Assembly: GCF_964355755.1 (NCBI RefSeq)
Contig: NC_092679.1
Location: 808,001 to 868,000 of the forward strand
Origin: Antedon mediterranea
Lineage: Eukaryota; Echinodermata; Crinoidea; Comatulida; Antedonidae
Direction of reading: 5' to 3'
Length of the DNA: 60,000 nucleotides
The notes under the pieces are model-generated. The model had not been told where the DNA came from, made no database searches, and was given only the letters and a program-made list of their open reading frames with translations. The first letter of the stretch is position 1. Every line of letters starts with the position of its first letter. Shown here in pieces: positions 36,076 through 46,589 of the stretch. The translations under genes and the position numbers were made by a program.

Positions 36076-37781
36076 TCACCATAAGTGGTGAATATGGTTG
36101 CTGGTCTTAAAATTGAAGGTTCATCTGAACGCAATTTAAGTGGTCTTAAATTAGATGTAAATCAATGTGTCTGAAAGCAAATGACCGAATCCACATACAT
36201 TGTACAACATCCCGATGGGAATGATAATTTATGATCGTACCACAGACATTATGCTAAGGGTGTATCATCTACGGTCAAATGTACACATTAGTTGATATAT
36301 TACAGATGTAAATCACAACATAAGACCAATAAACTAGAGTTTCTCATTAGGGAACAGACGTGAAACTAATTCTCTTTCCTACAATGAAATTATTAGTAAA
36401 GCCAACAACAATAAAAAAAAAATAATCATCACAGAAAAATATTTGTAATATAAATTCACCTATTGTAATTCACAATTTTTATTAAAATTACTGGAAAACT
36501 TTTTTTTAAATGCAGAAAACAAAGAATGAATTTCCAATCATTATTATTGTTTACGAATATTGCTTATCATCTTCATTCATTCCATTCCTTCTAGAATTGA
36601 TAGGTGGTGCCATAATCATATAAAATATGCAACAAAAGGATGTTATTTAATGTATCTCTAATTCCAAGAAACATCATCAAAAAACAATGCATACATTACA
36701 CAAACAATGAATAAATATGAATTTGGTGGAAATATAAGTGTAATAAGATTTAACAAGGTAGACACTGTATTATTCAACTAGATGTTTACATTAATTGTTG
36801 AAATTGCTTTTTTTATGATTAAATATAAATTAAATGAAATTTATTCACCACAGCACTTTTCTTATATTGTCATGTCTAATATTATTAAAAACCTCAAATT
36901 TTTAGTGATGCCGCAAAATAAATGCCTGATTGGTTTTAGCGAATGTATATTTCCTCCATGACTAAACTAAATCTATTCTATTGTTCTCTTTGTTCAAGAT
37001 GTTTTTTATTTTTTAATAAAAGTATTCATTTTAGGTTCATGCTTTAACTGCTTTAGGGCATCGCTCATTGAATAATCATTTTTACATTACATAACACAAT
37101 GACAATTCATTTCAATTCTAATTTGTAGTACTGTATTTATATAAAGCTTTACAATTTGTAATATGAAATTAAGCTGAAATAAATGATCATGCAATTTGTG
37201 AGTGGGTGAGTGGGAAGCTGGTGACGCACTGTATTTTATAGTCAACCACCCAGCCGAATTTCAACATAAACCTCTTGGAAACTGAAGTACTCTTTTAATT
37301 TGTCCTACAGTACCTACCTTTCAGTTTCTCCCTACTCCCCTATTGCTCTATCTATAACTGTCAACTGTACATTCTTTACTAGGATTATACAATATTATTG
37401 GATATTAAATAGAGTCATCTACTTAACAACAAAAGAACGTCATTATTTCAGGAGCGTGCGTTATTGTTATTCTTAGATTGAGTTGCCTTAGGAGTACATT
37501 TTATATGGACAGCTTCATAAACAACTTACTGATGGTTAGCATATATACATGTTTTCTTTCATAATAAACTGTGATATTACACACAGATGAATAGATGAAG
37601 AGAGATGGTTGTGATAGTGAAGATATTGAAGAGAAAGGTTTGATGAAAAAAGAGATGGACAAAAAGAAAGATGAAGGAAGAAAAGGATGGAGAAAGAAGA
37701 GACAGATGAAGTAAAAGACAGAGAAAAGGATGTGATAGTACTTAGTAGTTTTCAATCCTTTCAAAACATACTAGAATGTGT

Positions 37782-37953
37782 AAAGCTCTGTCTACACTAT
37801 CAAATTAGTTTGACAAAAAATGTGTGATGTGCCCAAATATGGTAGTGATATGCCCAAATATGGTAGTGATATGACATCATCATGTCTATATATGGGCACA
37901 TCATATTTTTTGTCACATAAAGTTTGATAGTGTGTAGATACTGTAGAGCTTTA
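37782..37953. mobile_element. MITE family A (copy 9), next to the 40-bp satellite
   Basis: AAGCTCTGTCTACACTATC on the left, GTTTGATAGTGTGTAGATAC then TGTAGAGC on the right. The word GCCCAAATATGGTAGTGATAT is tandemly doubled inside. It ends about 30 bp before the 40-bp array starts. Confidence 0.85.
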
Positions 37954-37981
37954 AATAAAAAGGTTGCTCAAAGATTGTGTG

Positions 37982-40900
37982 GATAGTATGAGGTACAGAG
38001 AGTAAAGATGGAGTAAAGAGTGATAGTATGAGGTACAGAGAGTAAAGATGGAGTAAATAGTGATAGTATGAGGTACAGAGAGTAAAGATGGAGTAAAGAG
38101 TGATAGTATGAGGTACAGAGAGTAAAGATGAAGTAAAGAGTGATAGTATGATGTACAGAGAGTAAAGATGGAGTAAAGAGTGATAGTATGAGGTACAGAG
38201 AGTAAAGATGGAGTAAAGAGTGATAGTATGAGGTACAGAGAGTAAAGATGGAGTAAAGAGTGATAGTATGAGGTACAGAGAGTAAAGATGGAGTAAAGAG
38301 TGATAGTATGAGGTACAGAGAGTAAAGATGGAGTAAAGAGTGATAGTATGAGGTACAGAGAGTAAAGATGGAGTAAAGAGTGATAGTATGAGGTACAGAG
38401 AGTAAAGATGGAGTAAAGAGTGATAGTATGAGGTACAGAGAGTAAAGATGGAGTAAAGAGTGATAGTATGAGGTACAGAGAGTAAAGATGGAGTAAAGAG
38501 TGATAGTATGAGGTACAGAGAGTAAAGATGGAGTAAAGAGTGATAGTATGAGGTACAGAGAGTAAAGATGGAGTAAAGAGTGATAGTATGAGGTACAGAG
38601 AGTAAAGATGGAGTAAATAGTGATAGTATGAGGTACAGAGAGTAAAGATGGAGTAAAGAGTGATAGTATGAGGTACAGAGAGTAAAGATGGAGTAAAGAG
38701 TGATAGTATGAGGTACAGAGAGTAAAGATGGAGTAAAGAGTGATAGTATGAGGTACAGAGAGTAAAGATGGAGTAAAGAGTGATAGTATGAGGTACAGAG
38801 AGTAAAGATGAAGTAAAGAGTGATAGTATGATGTACAGAGAGTAAAGATGGAGTAAAGAGTGATAGTATGATGTACAGAGAGTAAAGATGGAGTAAAGAG
38901 TGATAGTATGAGGTACAGAGAGTAAAGATGGAGTAAAGAGTGATAGTATGAGGTACAGAGAGTAAAGATGGAGTAAAGAGTGATAGTATGAGGTACAGAG
39001 AGTAAAGATGGAGTAAAGAGTGATAGTATGAGGTACAGAGAGTAAAGATGGAGTAAAGAGTGATAGTATGAGGTACAGAGAGTAAAGATGGAGTAAAGAG
39101 TGATAGTATGAGGTACAGAGAGTAAAGATGGAGTAAAGAGTGATAGTATGAGGTACAGAGAGTAAAGATGGAGTAAAGAGTGATAGTATGAGGTACAGAG
39201 AGTAAAGATGGAGTAAATAGTGATAGTATGAGGTACAGAGAGTAAAGATGGAGTAAAGAGTGATAGTATGAGGTACAGAGAGTAAAGATGGAGTAAAGAG
39301 TGATAGTATGAGGTACAGAGAGTAAAGATGGAGTAAAGAGTGATAGTATGAGGTACAGAGAGTAAAGATGGAGTAAAGAGTGATAGTATGAGGTACAGAG
39401 AGTAAAGATGGAGTAAAGAGTGATAGTATGAGGTACAGAGAGTAAAGATGAAGTAAAGAGTGATAGTATGAGGTACAGAGAGTAAAGATGGAGTAAAGAG
39501 TGATAGTATGAGGTACAGAGAGTAAAGATGGAGTAAAGAGTGATAGTATGAGGTACAGAGAGTAAAGATGGAGTAAAGAGTGATAGTATGAGGTACAGAG
39601 AGTAAAGATGGAGTAAAGAGTGATAGTATGAGGTACAGAGAGTAAAGATGGAGTAAAGAGTGATAGTATGAGGTACAGAGAGTAAAGATGGAGTAAAGAG
39701 TGATAGTATGAGGTACAGAGAGTAAAGATGGAGTAAAGAGTGATAGTATGAGGTACAGAGAGTAAAGATGGAGTAAAGAGTGATAGTATGAGGTACAGAG
39801 AGTAAAGATGGAGTAAAGAGTGATAGTATGAGGTACAGAGAGTAAAGATGGAGTAAAGAGTGATAGTATGAGGTACAGAGAGTAAAGATGGAGTAAAGAG
39901 TGATAGTATGAGGTACAGAGAGTAAAGATGGAGTAAAGAGTGATAGTATGAGGTACAGAGAGTAAAGATGGAGTAAAGAGTGATAGTATGAGGTACAGAG
40001 AGTAAAGATGGAGTAAAGAGTGATAGTATGAGGTACAGAGAGTAAAGATGGAGTAAAGAGTGATAGTATGAGGTACAGAGAGTAAAGATGGAGTAAAGAG
40101 TGATAGTATGAGGTACAGAGAGTAAAGATGGAGTAAAGAGTGATAGTATGAGGTACAGAGAGTAAAGATGGAGTAAATAGTGATAGTATGAGGTACAGAG
40201 AGTAAAGATGGAGTAAAGAGTGATAGTATGAGGTACAGAGAGTAAAGATGGAGTAAAGAGTGATAGTATGAGGTACAGAGAGTAAAGATGGAGTAAAGAG
40301 TGATAGTATGAGGTACAGAGAGTAAAGATGGAGTAAAGAGTGATAGTATGAGGTACAGAGAGTAAAGATGAAGTAAAGAGTGATAGTATGAGGTACAGAG
40401 AGTAAAGATGAAGTAAAGAGTGATAGTATGAGGTACAGAGAGTAAAGATGGAGTAAAGAGTGATAGTATGAGGTACAGAGAGTAAAGATGGAGTAAAGAG
40501 TGATAGTATGAGGTACAGAGAGTAAAGATGGAGTAAAGAGTGATAGTATGAGGTACAGAGAGTAAAGATGGAGTAAAGAGTGATAGTATGAGGTACAGAG
40601 AGTAAAGATGGAGTAAAGAGTGATAGTATGAGGTACAGAGAGTAAAGATGGAGTAAAGAGTGATAGTATGAGGTACAGAGAGTAAAGATGAAGTAAAGAG
40701 TGATAGTATGAGGTACAGAGAGTAAAGATGGAGTAAAGAGTGATAGTATGAGGTACAGAGAGTAAAGATGGAGTAAATAGTGATAGTATGAGGTACAGAG
40801 AGTAAAGATGGAGTAAAGAGTGATAGTGTGAGGTACAGAGAGTAAAAATGAAGTAAAGAGTGATAGTGTGAGGTATAGAGAGTAAAGATGGAGTAAAGAG

Positions 40901-41901
40901 TGATAGTGTGAGGTACAGAGAGTAAAGATGGAGTAAAGAGTGATAGTGTGAGGTACAGAGAGTAAAGATGGAGTAAAGAGTGATAGTATGAGGTACAGAG
41001 AGTAAAGATGGAGTAAAGAGTGATAGTATGAGGTACAGAGAGTAAAGATGGAGTAAAGAGTGATAGTATGAGGTACAGAGAGTAAAGATGGAGTAAAGAG
41101 TGATAGTATGAGGTACAGAGAGTAAAGATGAAGTAAAGAGTGATAGTATGAGGTACAGAGAGTAAAGATGGAGTAAAGAGTGATAGTATGAGGTACAGAG
41201 AGTAAAGATGGAGTAAAGAGTGATAGTATGAGGTACAGAGAGTAAAGATGGAGTAAAGAGTGATAGTATGAGGTACAGAGAGTAAAGATGGAGTAAAGAG
41301 TGATAGTATGAGGTACAGAGAGTAAAGATGGAGTAAAGAGTGATAGTATGAGGTACAGAGAGTAAAGATGGAGTAAAGAGTGATAGTATGAGGTACAGAG
41401 AGTAAAGATGGAGTAAAGAGTGATAGTATGAGGTACAGAGAGTAAAGATGGAGTAAAGAGTGATAGTATGAGGTACAGAGAGTAAAGATGGAGTAAAGAG
41501 TGATAGTATGAGGTACAGAGAGTAAAGATGGAGTAAAGAGTGATAGTATGAGGTACAGAGAGTAAAGATGGAGTAAAGAGTGATAGTATGAGGTACAGAG
41601 AGTAAAGATGGAGTAAAGAGTGATAGTATGAGGTACAGAGAGTAAAGATGGAGTAAATAGTGATAGTATGAGGTACAGAGAGTAAAGATGGAGTAAATAG
41701 TGATAGTATGAGGTACAGAGAGTAAAGATGGAGTAAAGAGTGATAGTATGAGGTATAGAGAGTAAAGATGGAGTAAAGAGTGATAGTATGAGGTACAGAG
41801 AGTAAAGATGGAGTAAAGAGTGATAGTATGAGGTACAGAGAGTAAAGATGGAGTAAAGAGTGATAGTATGAGGTACAGAGAGTAAAGATGGAGTAAAGAG
41901 T
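37982..41901. repeat. 40-bp satellite-like array, about 98 copies
   Basis: The unit is TGATAGTATGAGGTACAGAG then AGTAAAGATGGAGTAAAGAG, very uniform over 3.9 kb. Common variants are GAGTAAATAG, AAGTAAAGAG and ATGTACAGAG, plus a run of four TAGTGTG units at 40821-40980. The - strand unit has no stop in any frame, and because 40 is not a multiple of 3 every - frame gives the same 40-residue period, hence two overlapping frames of over 1300 codons. These are not genes: low complexity, no homology and no exon context. Confidence 0.96.
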
Positions 41902-41999
41902 AGAAAAGAATGTTAAAGATGGTTTGATGAGAAACATAAAAGACAGTTATCATAAATAAGCGGCGGCTGATCCAGAATTTTGAAACAGTGAGAGGGGGA

Positions 42000-43900
42000 A
42001 GCATGAAAAATGGTTGTTGTCCTGTTCAGTCAATGATATATTAAATACACATTATGAAATCAATACAGAATTCCTTATACCATATTGGAGATATAGAGTT
42101 GTACTGTATATGATCAGCAGATCATCTATCAGGCAGGTTTAAATAATAGTGATTGATAACCTGTGGCAAAGGTCAACCAATTGGCTCATAAATGATTGAC
42201 AAAATTAATTTGTCAATCTTATATCATTACACTCTAGCCAATAATCTTACAGTTGATAGCATTACACATGGTTCGCCTTTAAATCAAGTCAGAACAGCAA
42301 ATTAAATCTAGTATTTTTTTGCAGCATCTTCATTAAATTTACCAGATTGTCGGTGCTGTATCACCACACAACAGTATTAATATAAAGACAATAATGATGT
42401 AAATTGCTACACAAATATAATGTACTCATAATACAGCAAATTGAACTGGGTACACTATGACAATATTTATCTTATATATTGTAATTTAATACTATTTATT
42501 GATCCATTATGTCCAGTATGTTAATAAGACAACGATCTAATGTCCAGATGTTATTATCCCATAATGCATCACTCATCATTATTCCAGATATTGTGCACTT
42601 TAATCCTGTGCAGCGATTTTAGACGTCTAGATGTCTCAATATAAAATAGTAAAAACAAAGATTGAATTTCATTTCATTCCAATTTTTATTACATTCTCTG
42701 CATTTGAAATTTTGTTTTCATCAATAAATATCATCTATCCACTCGAATCTCTGTACAGTATGACATCCAGTCCAGTATAGTAGCCTAGGCAAATGCTGTA
42801 TACAGTGTCACATGTTTTAAAGGTTAGTCTTATGGCCTATAATACAGGCATCACATGTGATACATTCCAAAATTTACCTAATGATACTGGGCAACTATTT
42901 GTATTAAAAGCATAAATATAAACATCAGACAATTTAAATTCTGGTATGTGAACTTTCTTATAATTCATAAGGACTTTATTACAAATATTGAGTTGTAAAG
43001 ATCTTTTACTGATTGTCTTTTCTCAAACCTCCACTATTGATTAATAACAATGAAATCATAGTAGTCAGAAACGGAAGGAACATTAATTATGTTTCTATAG
43101 AAATCATACAGAATTCTTTGGTGCAAGGAAAACTTCAACAAGCTTTAAAATCACCCAATGATATTGTTTGAATCTAAAGGTCAATTCTGCCCTTCTTGCA
43201 TTTCATAAACCCATTCAACTAGACTTCACATTGATCAGCAAATGAAGCTGAAATCAAGAATAGGATAAATTATCAATGAAGGTTGCTATGAATTGTAGTC
43301 GGTTCGATCACTGTTCAATATTCTATTTAGAGAAAGTTCTCATATTCGTTAATCGCTCATGCGCAACAAATGCTAACAATAGCTGAAGAATTAATATTTC
43401 CTTGACTGCTATATGTAGAACAATTATTTTATTTTTGTACAGGTATGTCAAAATGGTTATCACAGTCCTAGAAATTGCCATTATTATACAAATTCTTAAC
43501 TAACAATTTATAAAAAATCTACTACTGTGCTAGATTGCTAGTTTGCTGGGTCCTCATTTATAATCCCATCTTCCAAAATTACCTCAATGTTCAATGTTGG
43601 TACTTATATTATTTTCTTATTTATTGTGAATAGCTCCTCATTCAAATATCTCATGGTCTACAGTAGTGGACGTTCACCATGCAAGCGCTTCAATTCTTAA
43701 AGTAATCATGTAACAGTGTAAACGCCTTCTAACCCATTTGAAATCATACTACTGTAGATATATTTTCATATACTAGAGGATTACAGTTTTTGTATGCCCT
43801 AACTATAGTAAGTGTTTAAAAGTAGATAACTCAACTCATTTCAGTTAATTTGGGAATGAGCCAGCATTGAACAATAAAGGATATAGAAAATCATATATAA
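42000..43900. other. no gene or clear repeat seen
   Basis: AT-rich non-coding sequence with short random frames only. Confidence 0.5.
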
Positions 43901-43941
43901 GGAAGTTGGCAACAATCCTACACTGAGCATAACAAACCCCC

Positions 43942-44428
43942 TTAAGCTCTGTATACACTATCAAACTGGTTTGACAAAAAAGTGTGATGTGCCTAAATAC
44001 TGTATGGTATAGTGATATGCTCAAATACGTGTCCATGGGCACATCACATTCAATTCAATTCAACTTTATTTCAGACAAACTGTCCATATGAAACACATAA
44101 AGTTTACAAAAACAACACATTATTATGGCTATACTGATACTAGTTAACACACGTAAAAGTATACATGAGATTAAATATACAAAAGTTCTGTCCATTTTCT
44201 ATGCAACTTTGAATCTTTTAGAATACGAGAAAAAACACATGTAATTAAAGTATTACAGCTTTTTTCAATTTTTGTTTTGAAACCAAAAATTGATTTCCGA
44301 ATGTACTCATAGAAGGAGGGAACATGGTTATCAACAAACATAGCACTAGCACTACAGCTCCTTGAGCGTCTTAAAATCTTTCTAAGTGCGTTATTTTGTC
44401 ACATACAGTTCAGTGTAGACACAGCTTT
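43942..44428. mobile_element. MITE family A (copy 10), split by a LINE fragment
   Basis: The left part 43942-44050 reads TAAGCTCTGTATACACTATC ... CCATGGGCACATCACATT. The right part 44394-44428 reads TTTTGTCACATACAGTTCAG then TGTAGACACAGC. The two join into a normal copy once the inserted 44051-44393 is removed. Confidence 0.8.
44051..44393 (-). mobile_element. 5'-truncated LINE 3' end inserted in a MITE
   Basis: The - strand reads a reverse-transcriptase-like C-terminal tail, including RRSRSCSASAMFVDNHVPSF, YEYIRKSIFGFKTKIEKSC and HRKWTELLYI, then a stop. A 3' UTR follows with AATAAAGTTGAATTGAATTG, a (GAATT)n end typical of some non-LTR elements. The frame is open to the truncation point. 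Confidence 0.6.
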
Positions 44429-45009
44429 ATTTATATGTGTAATAAAGTAAAACATTAAAAAATACACAAAATACAATTGTACAATGTCTACTACGTAAAA
44501 ATTTAACACACACAAATACATATACTGTATACAAATATATATAGATATAGGGGATAGGGAAAATCAATTAACGGTTTTTGTTACTTGCAGTTGTGTTTTA
44601 AATAATATGGCTTTTTTTTATTAACAATTAAAAATCATTACTTTAATTTTAAAAACATATAAAACATTTTTAACAAATTAAATTAATTAGGCCTAGCTAG
44701 GCCTATATCTCACTCAGAGTCAGAGTCTCACTCTCAGTCATACATAATTTTGAGTTTGTAGGCTACTACTACTTATATCCTTCCTTCATTCACACGGTAG
44801 CAAACAGGAAATAAGCAACCAGATTCCCATTAATAGGCCTAGCCTACACTAGCTAACATAGGGAGGTAGGCCTAGGCCTACAACAACTTGGTCGCCGGTT
44901 TCTTGAAAAAGCCCTGGAAGGCAAGCCTTTCTTTAATTATAATATAAGACAGAGAGAGAGGGCTAGGCCTAGACTGAAAGATTGACATATTAGGCCTAAA
45001 ATTACTTAC

Positions 45010-45071
45010 GATGACATTACCAAACGGTGAAATCATAATCTGTTGAATAGTATACAAGTAACACATTCCAT
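45010..45071 (-). other. possible 5' exon of the FUT8-side transcript (exon B)
   Basis: The acceptor tttttacattttag precedes 62 nt ending at a GTAAGT donor (45009). It continues the open frame of exon A (46356-46503) in phase (T|AT), giving GMCYLYTIQQIMISPFGNVI. I recognise no protein. Joined to the FUT8 acceptor at 20287, that frame would stop 4 nt before the FUT8 ATG. A 5' UTR exon is the simplest reading; an unknown small gene is the alternative. Confidence 0.3.
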
Positions 45072-46355
45072 CTAAAATGTAAAAATCAAATTTTACGTCC
45101 TTAGGCCTACATTTCCTGAACCATGCTTCGTGGCGATATCGTCTTGTGTGTGTGGCCTTTTTTGTTGTTTACTTTCTTTTCCTATTCTTTTTTTTTCCAA
45201 GTCGTCCTCGTGTCTATATTTGATTGCGCCCTCTATTTTGACGTAATAATAAAAAGAAGGGTCACCAAAAAATCGGACACTGCATTACATGGGGCGCGCC
45301 TTATAATATTATATGGTACAAACAATACAAAATAATACACCAATTAAATTGCGAGGTACCAGTAATTTTTTAACATCGAGTCATTTATTTATTATCTAGT
45401 AATAATAATATCCATCGTAGGCCTCTTCTGTGTGAAGAGGGCATTGTCCCCTTCTTAATCTTAATAATTATTTTATTGTCAGTTGTTTTATTTACTTTTA
45501 GTGAATTCTTTTGGTTGAAAATTTTTAATGTCACATAATAGGTATGAACTTAACCACATATTGGAACGAAAACAAATTAGGCCTACCTAAAAAATTGTAA
45601 TTTAATGCAAAACATAGTCAAATTGGTTGCCAGTGTCAATGAGTTGTCTTTTTGATAAGTGAAATCATTCTTTTTTTCGTTGTTTTCTATGCAAGTGAAT
45701 AACTTTATTAAAACTGCGAAATGGCCTATTCACAGTCTGATTTTAATAGTCTTCGTTGTTCATGTTTTTTGGGGAAAATACGATATATCAAAGACGTTTA
45801 AGTAAGGATTTGTTTATATGTTTTTTCATAGTCAATAAAGCTACTACATTACAGTGTTTGTTTTTTGCAAGTAAAAATAATTTCCATCTATTCTTTTTTG
45901 GTCACCAGTAAAAATATGTTTGTGTATGATTTGTTGTATTTTTGTATGACATGTTGCTGTGTATTTTAATGTTTTCATCTCATCCCTTTGATTAATTATT
46001 TCAAGTTGCTTTATTTAGATGTTTTTACAAAATTATAATTTGTGGCGCATTTGTTATAACGCAACACTGATATGTGACAAACAAATAAAACGATATACCG
46101 CCCTCTTTTTTTAAGGCGATCATTTGAGAGAGACGATCGCGATTACACGGCAACAGTCATGCGCATTTCAAATTTAAAGTATTAATTTCCTTAACCGCTA
46201 CCGCCGCCGTGAAGTACTTCTATACGTAACGTTTGTTTGCAACCTTTGCATCTCTAATAATCAATAATAACATGAAAAATATACAATCAAAAATATAGTT
46301 TAAATTTAAATTTTATATAGTTACAAATGATATGATATATGACAATAAAACTTAC

Positions 46356-46503
46356 AGAAATACTCGAAACTGAAGCCTCGATTAATGGCTCCTCCCATGA
46401 CATACACGTGTTGTGTGAATACATGTGGCCTTGTTTGGACGCCATGTTTATTGTTTACGATCGCTTTTGACATGTTGTGAATAGCTAACTTGCGAAGCAA
46501 CAT
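46356..46503 (-). other. possible first exon divergent from MAX (exon A)
   Basis: The - strand has a strong donor TTTCT|GTAAGT at 46356/46355, with ATG codons upstream at 46503 and elsewhere. One frame stays open to the donor (contains PHVFTQHVYVMGGAINRGFS), and another begins at a good Kozak context AAACATGGCG. Its place, back to back with the MAX start, suits the 5' end of FUT8, but no transcript evidence is available. Confidence 0.35.
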
Positions 46504-46550
46504 AGGCGTGTATCGAATATTCGGTCAAGAATTAACATTTATTTGTCAAA
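46357..46550. promoter_or_regulatory. probable MAX promoter region, possibly bidirectional, with CACGTG E-box
   Basis: CACGTG lies at 46405-46410, about 140 bp upstream of the MAX ATG; it is the site bound by MAX dimers. The area is richer in CG than its surroundings (for example ACGATCGC at 46457-46464 and TTCGAAT/ATTCGG words). No TATA box at a convincing distance is seen, and the start site is not determined. Confidence 0.45.
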
Positions 46551-46589
46551 ATGAGTGACGATGACAGAGATATTGATGTTGAGAGTGAT
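46551..46589 (+). CDS. MAX: MAX exon 1
   Basis: ATG in context GTCAAAATGAG, 13 codons ([13 protein letters not shown]), donor GTAAGT, phase 0. Serines next to acidic residues match the casein kinase 2 sites of vertebrate MAX. I chose this ATG because it reproduces the family N-terminus. Confidence 0.95.

Noticed and set aside
37913-42004. Two overlapping - strand frames of over 1300 codons
   Set aside because: Both are translations of the 40-bp array with the same 40-residue period; low complexity, no splice context and no conserved domain.
45123-45335. 70-codon + strand frame near a CG-containing stretch
   Set aside because: No family resemblance; codons and T-runs look non-coding, and it lies beside a possible - strand exon.
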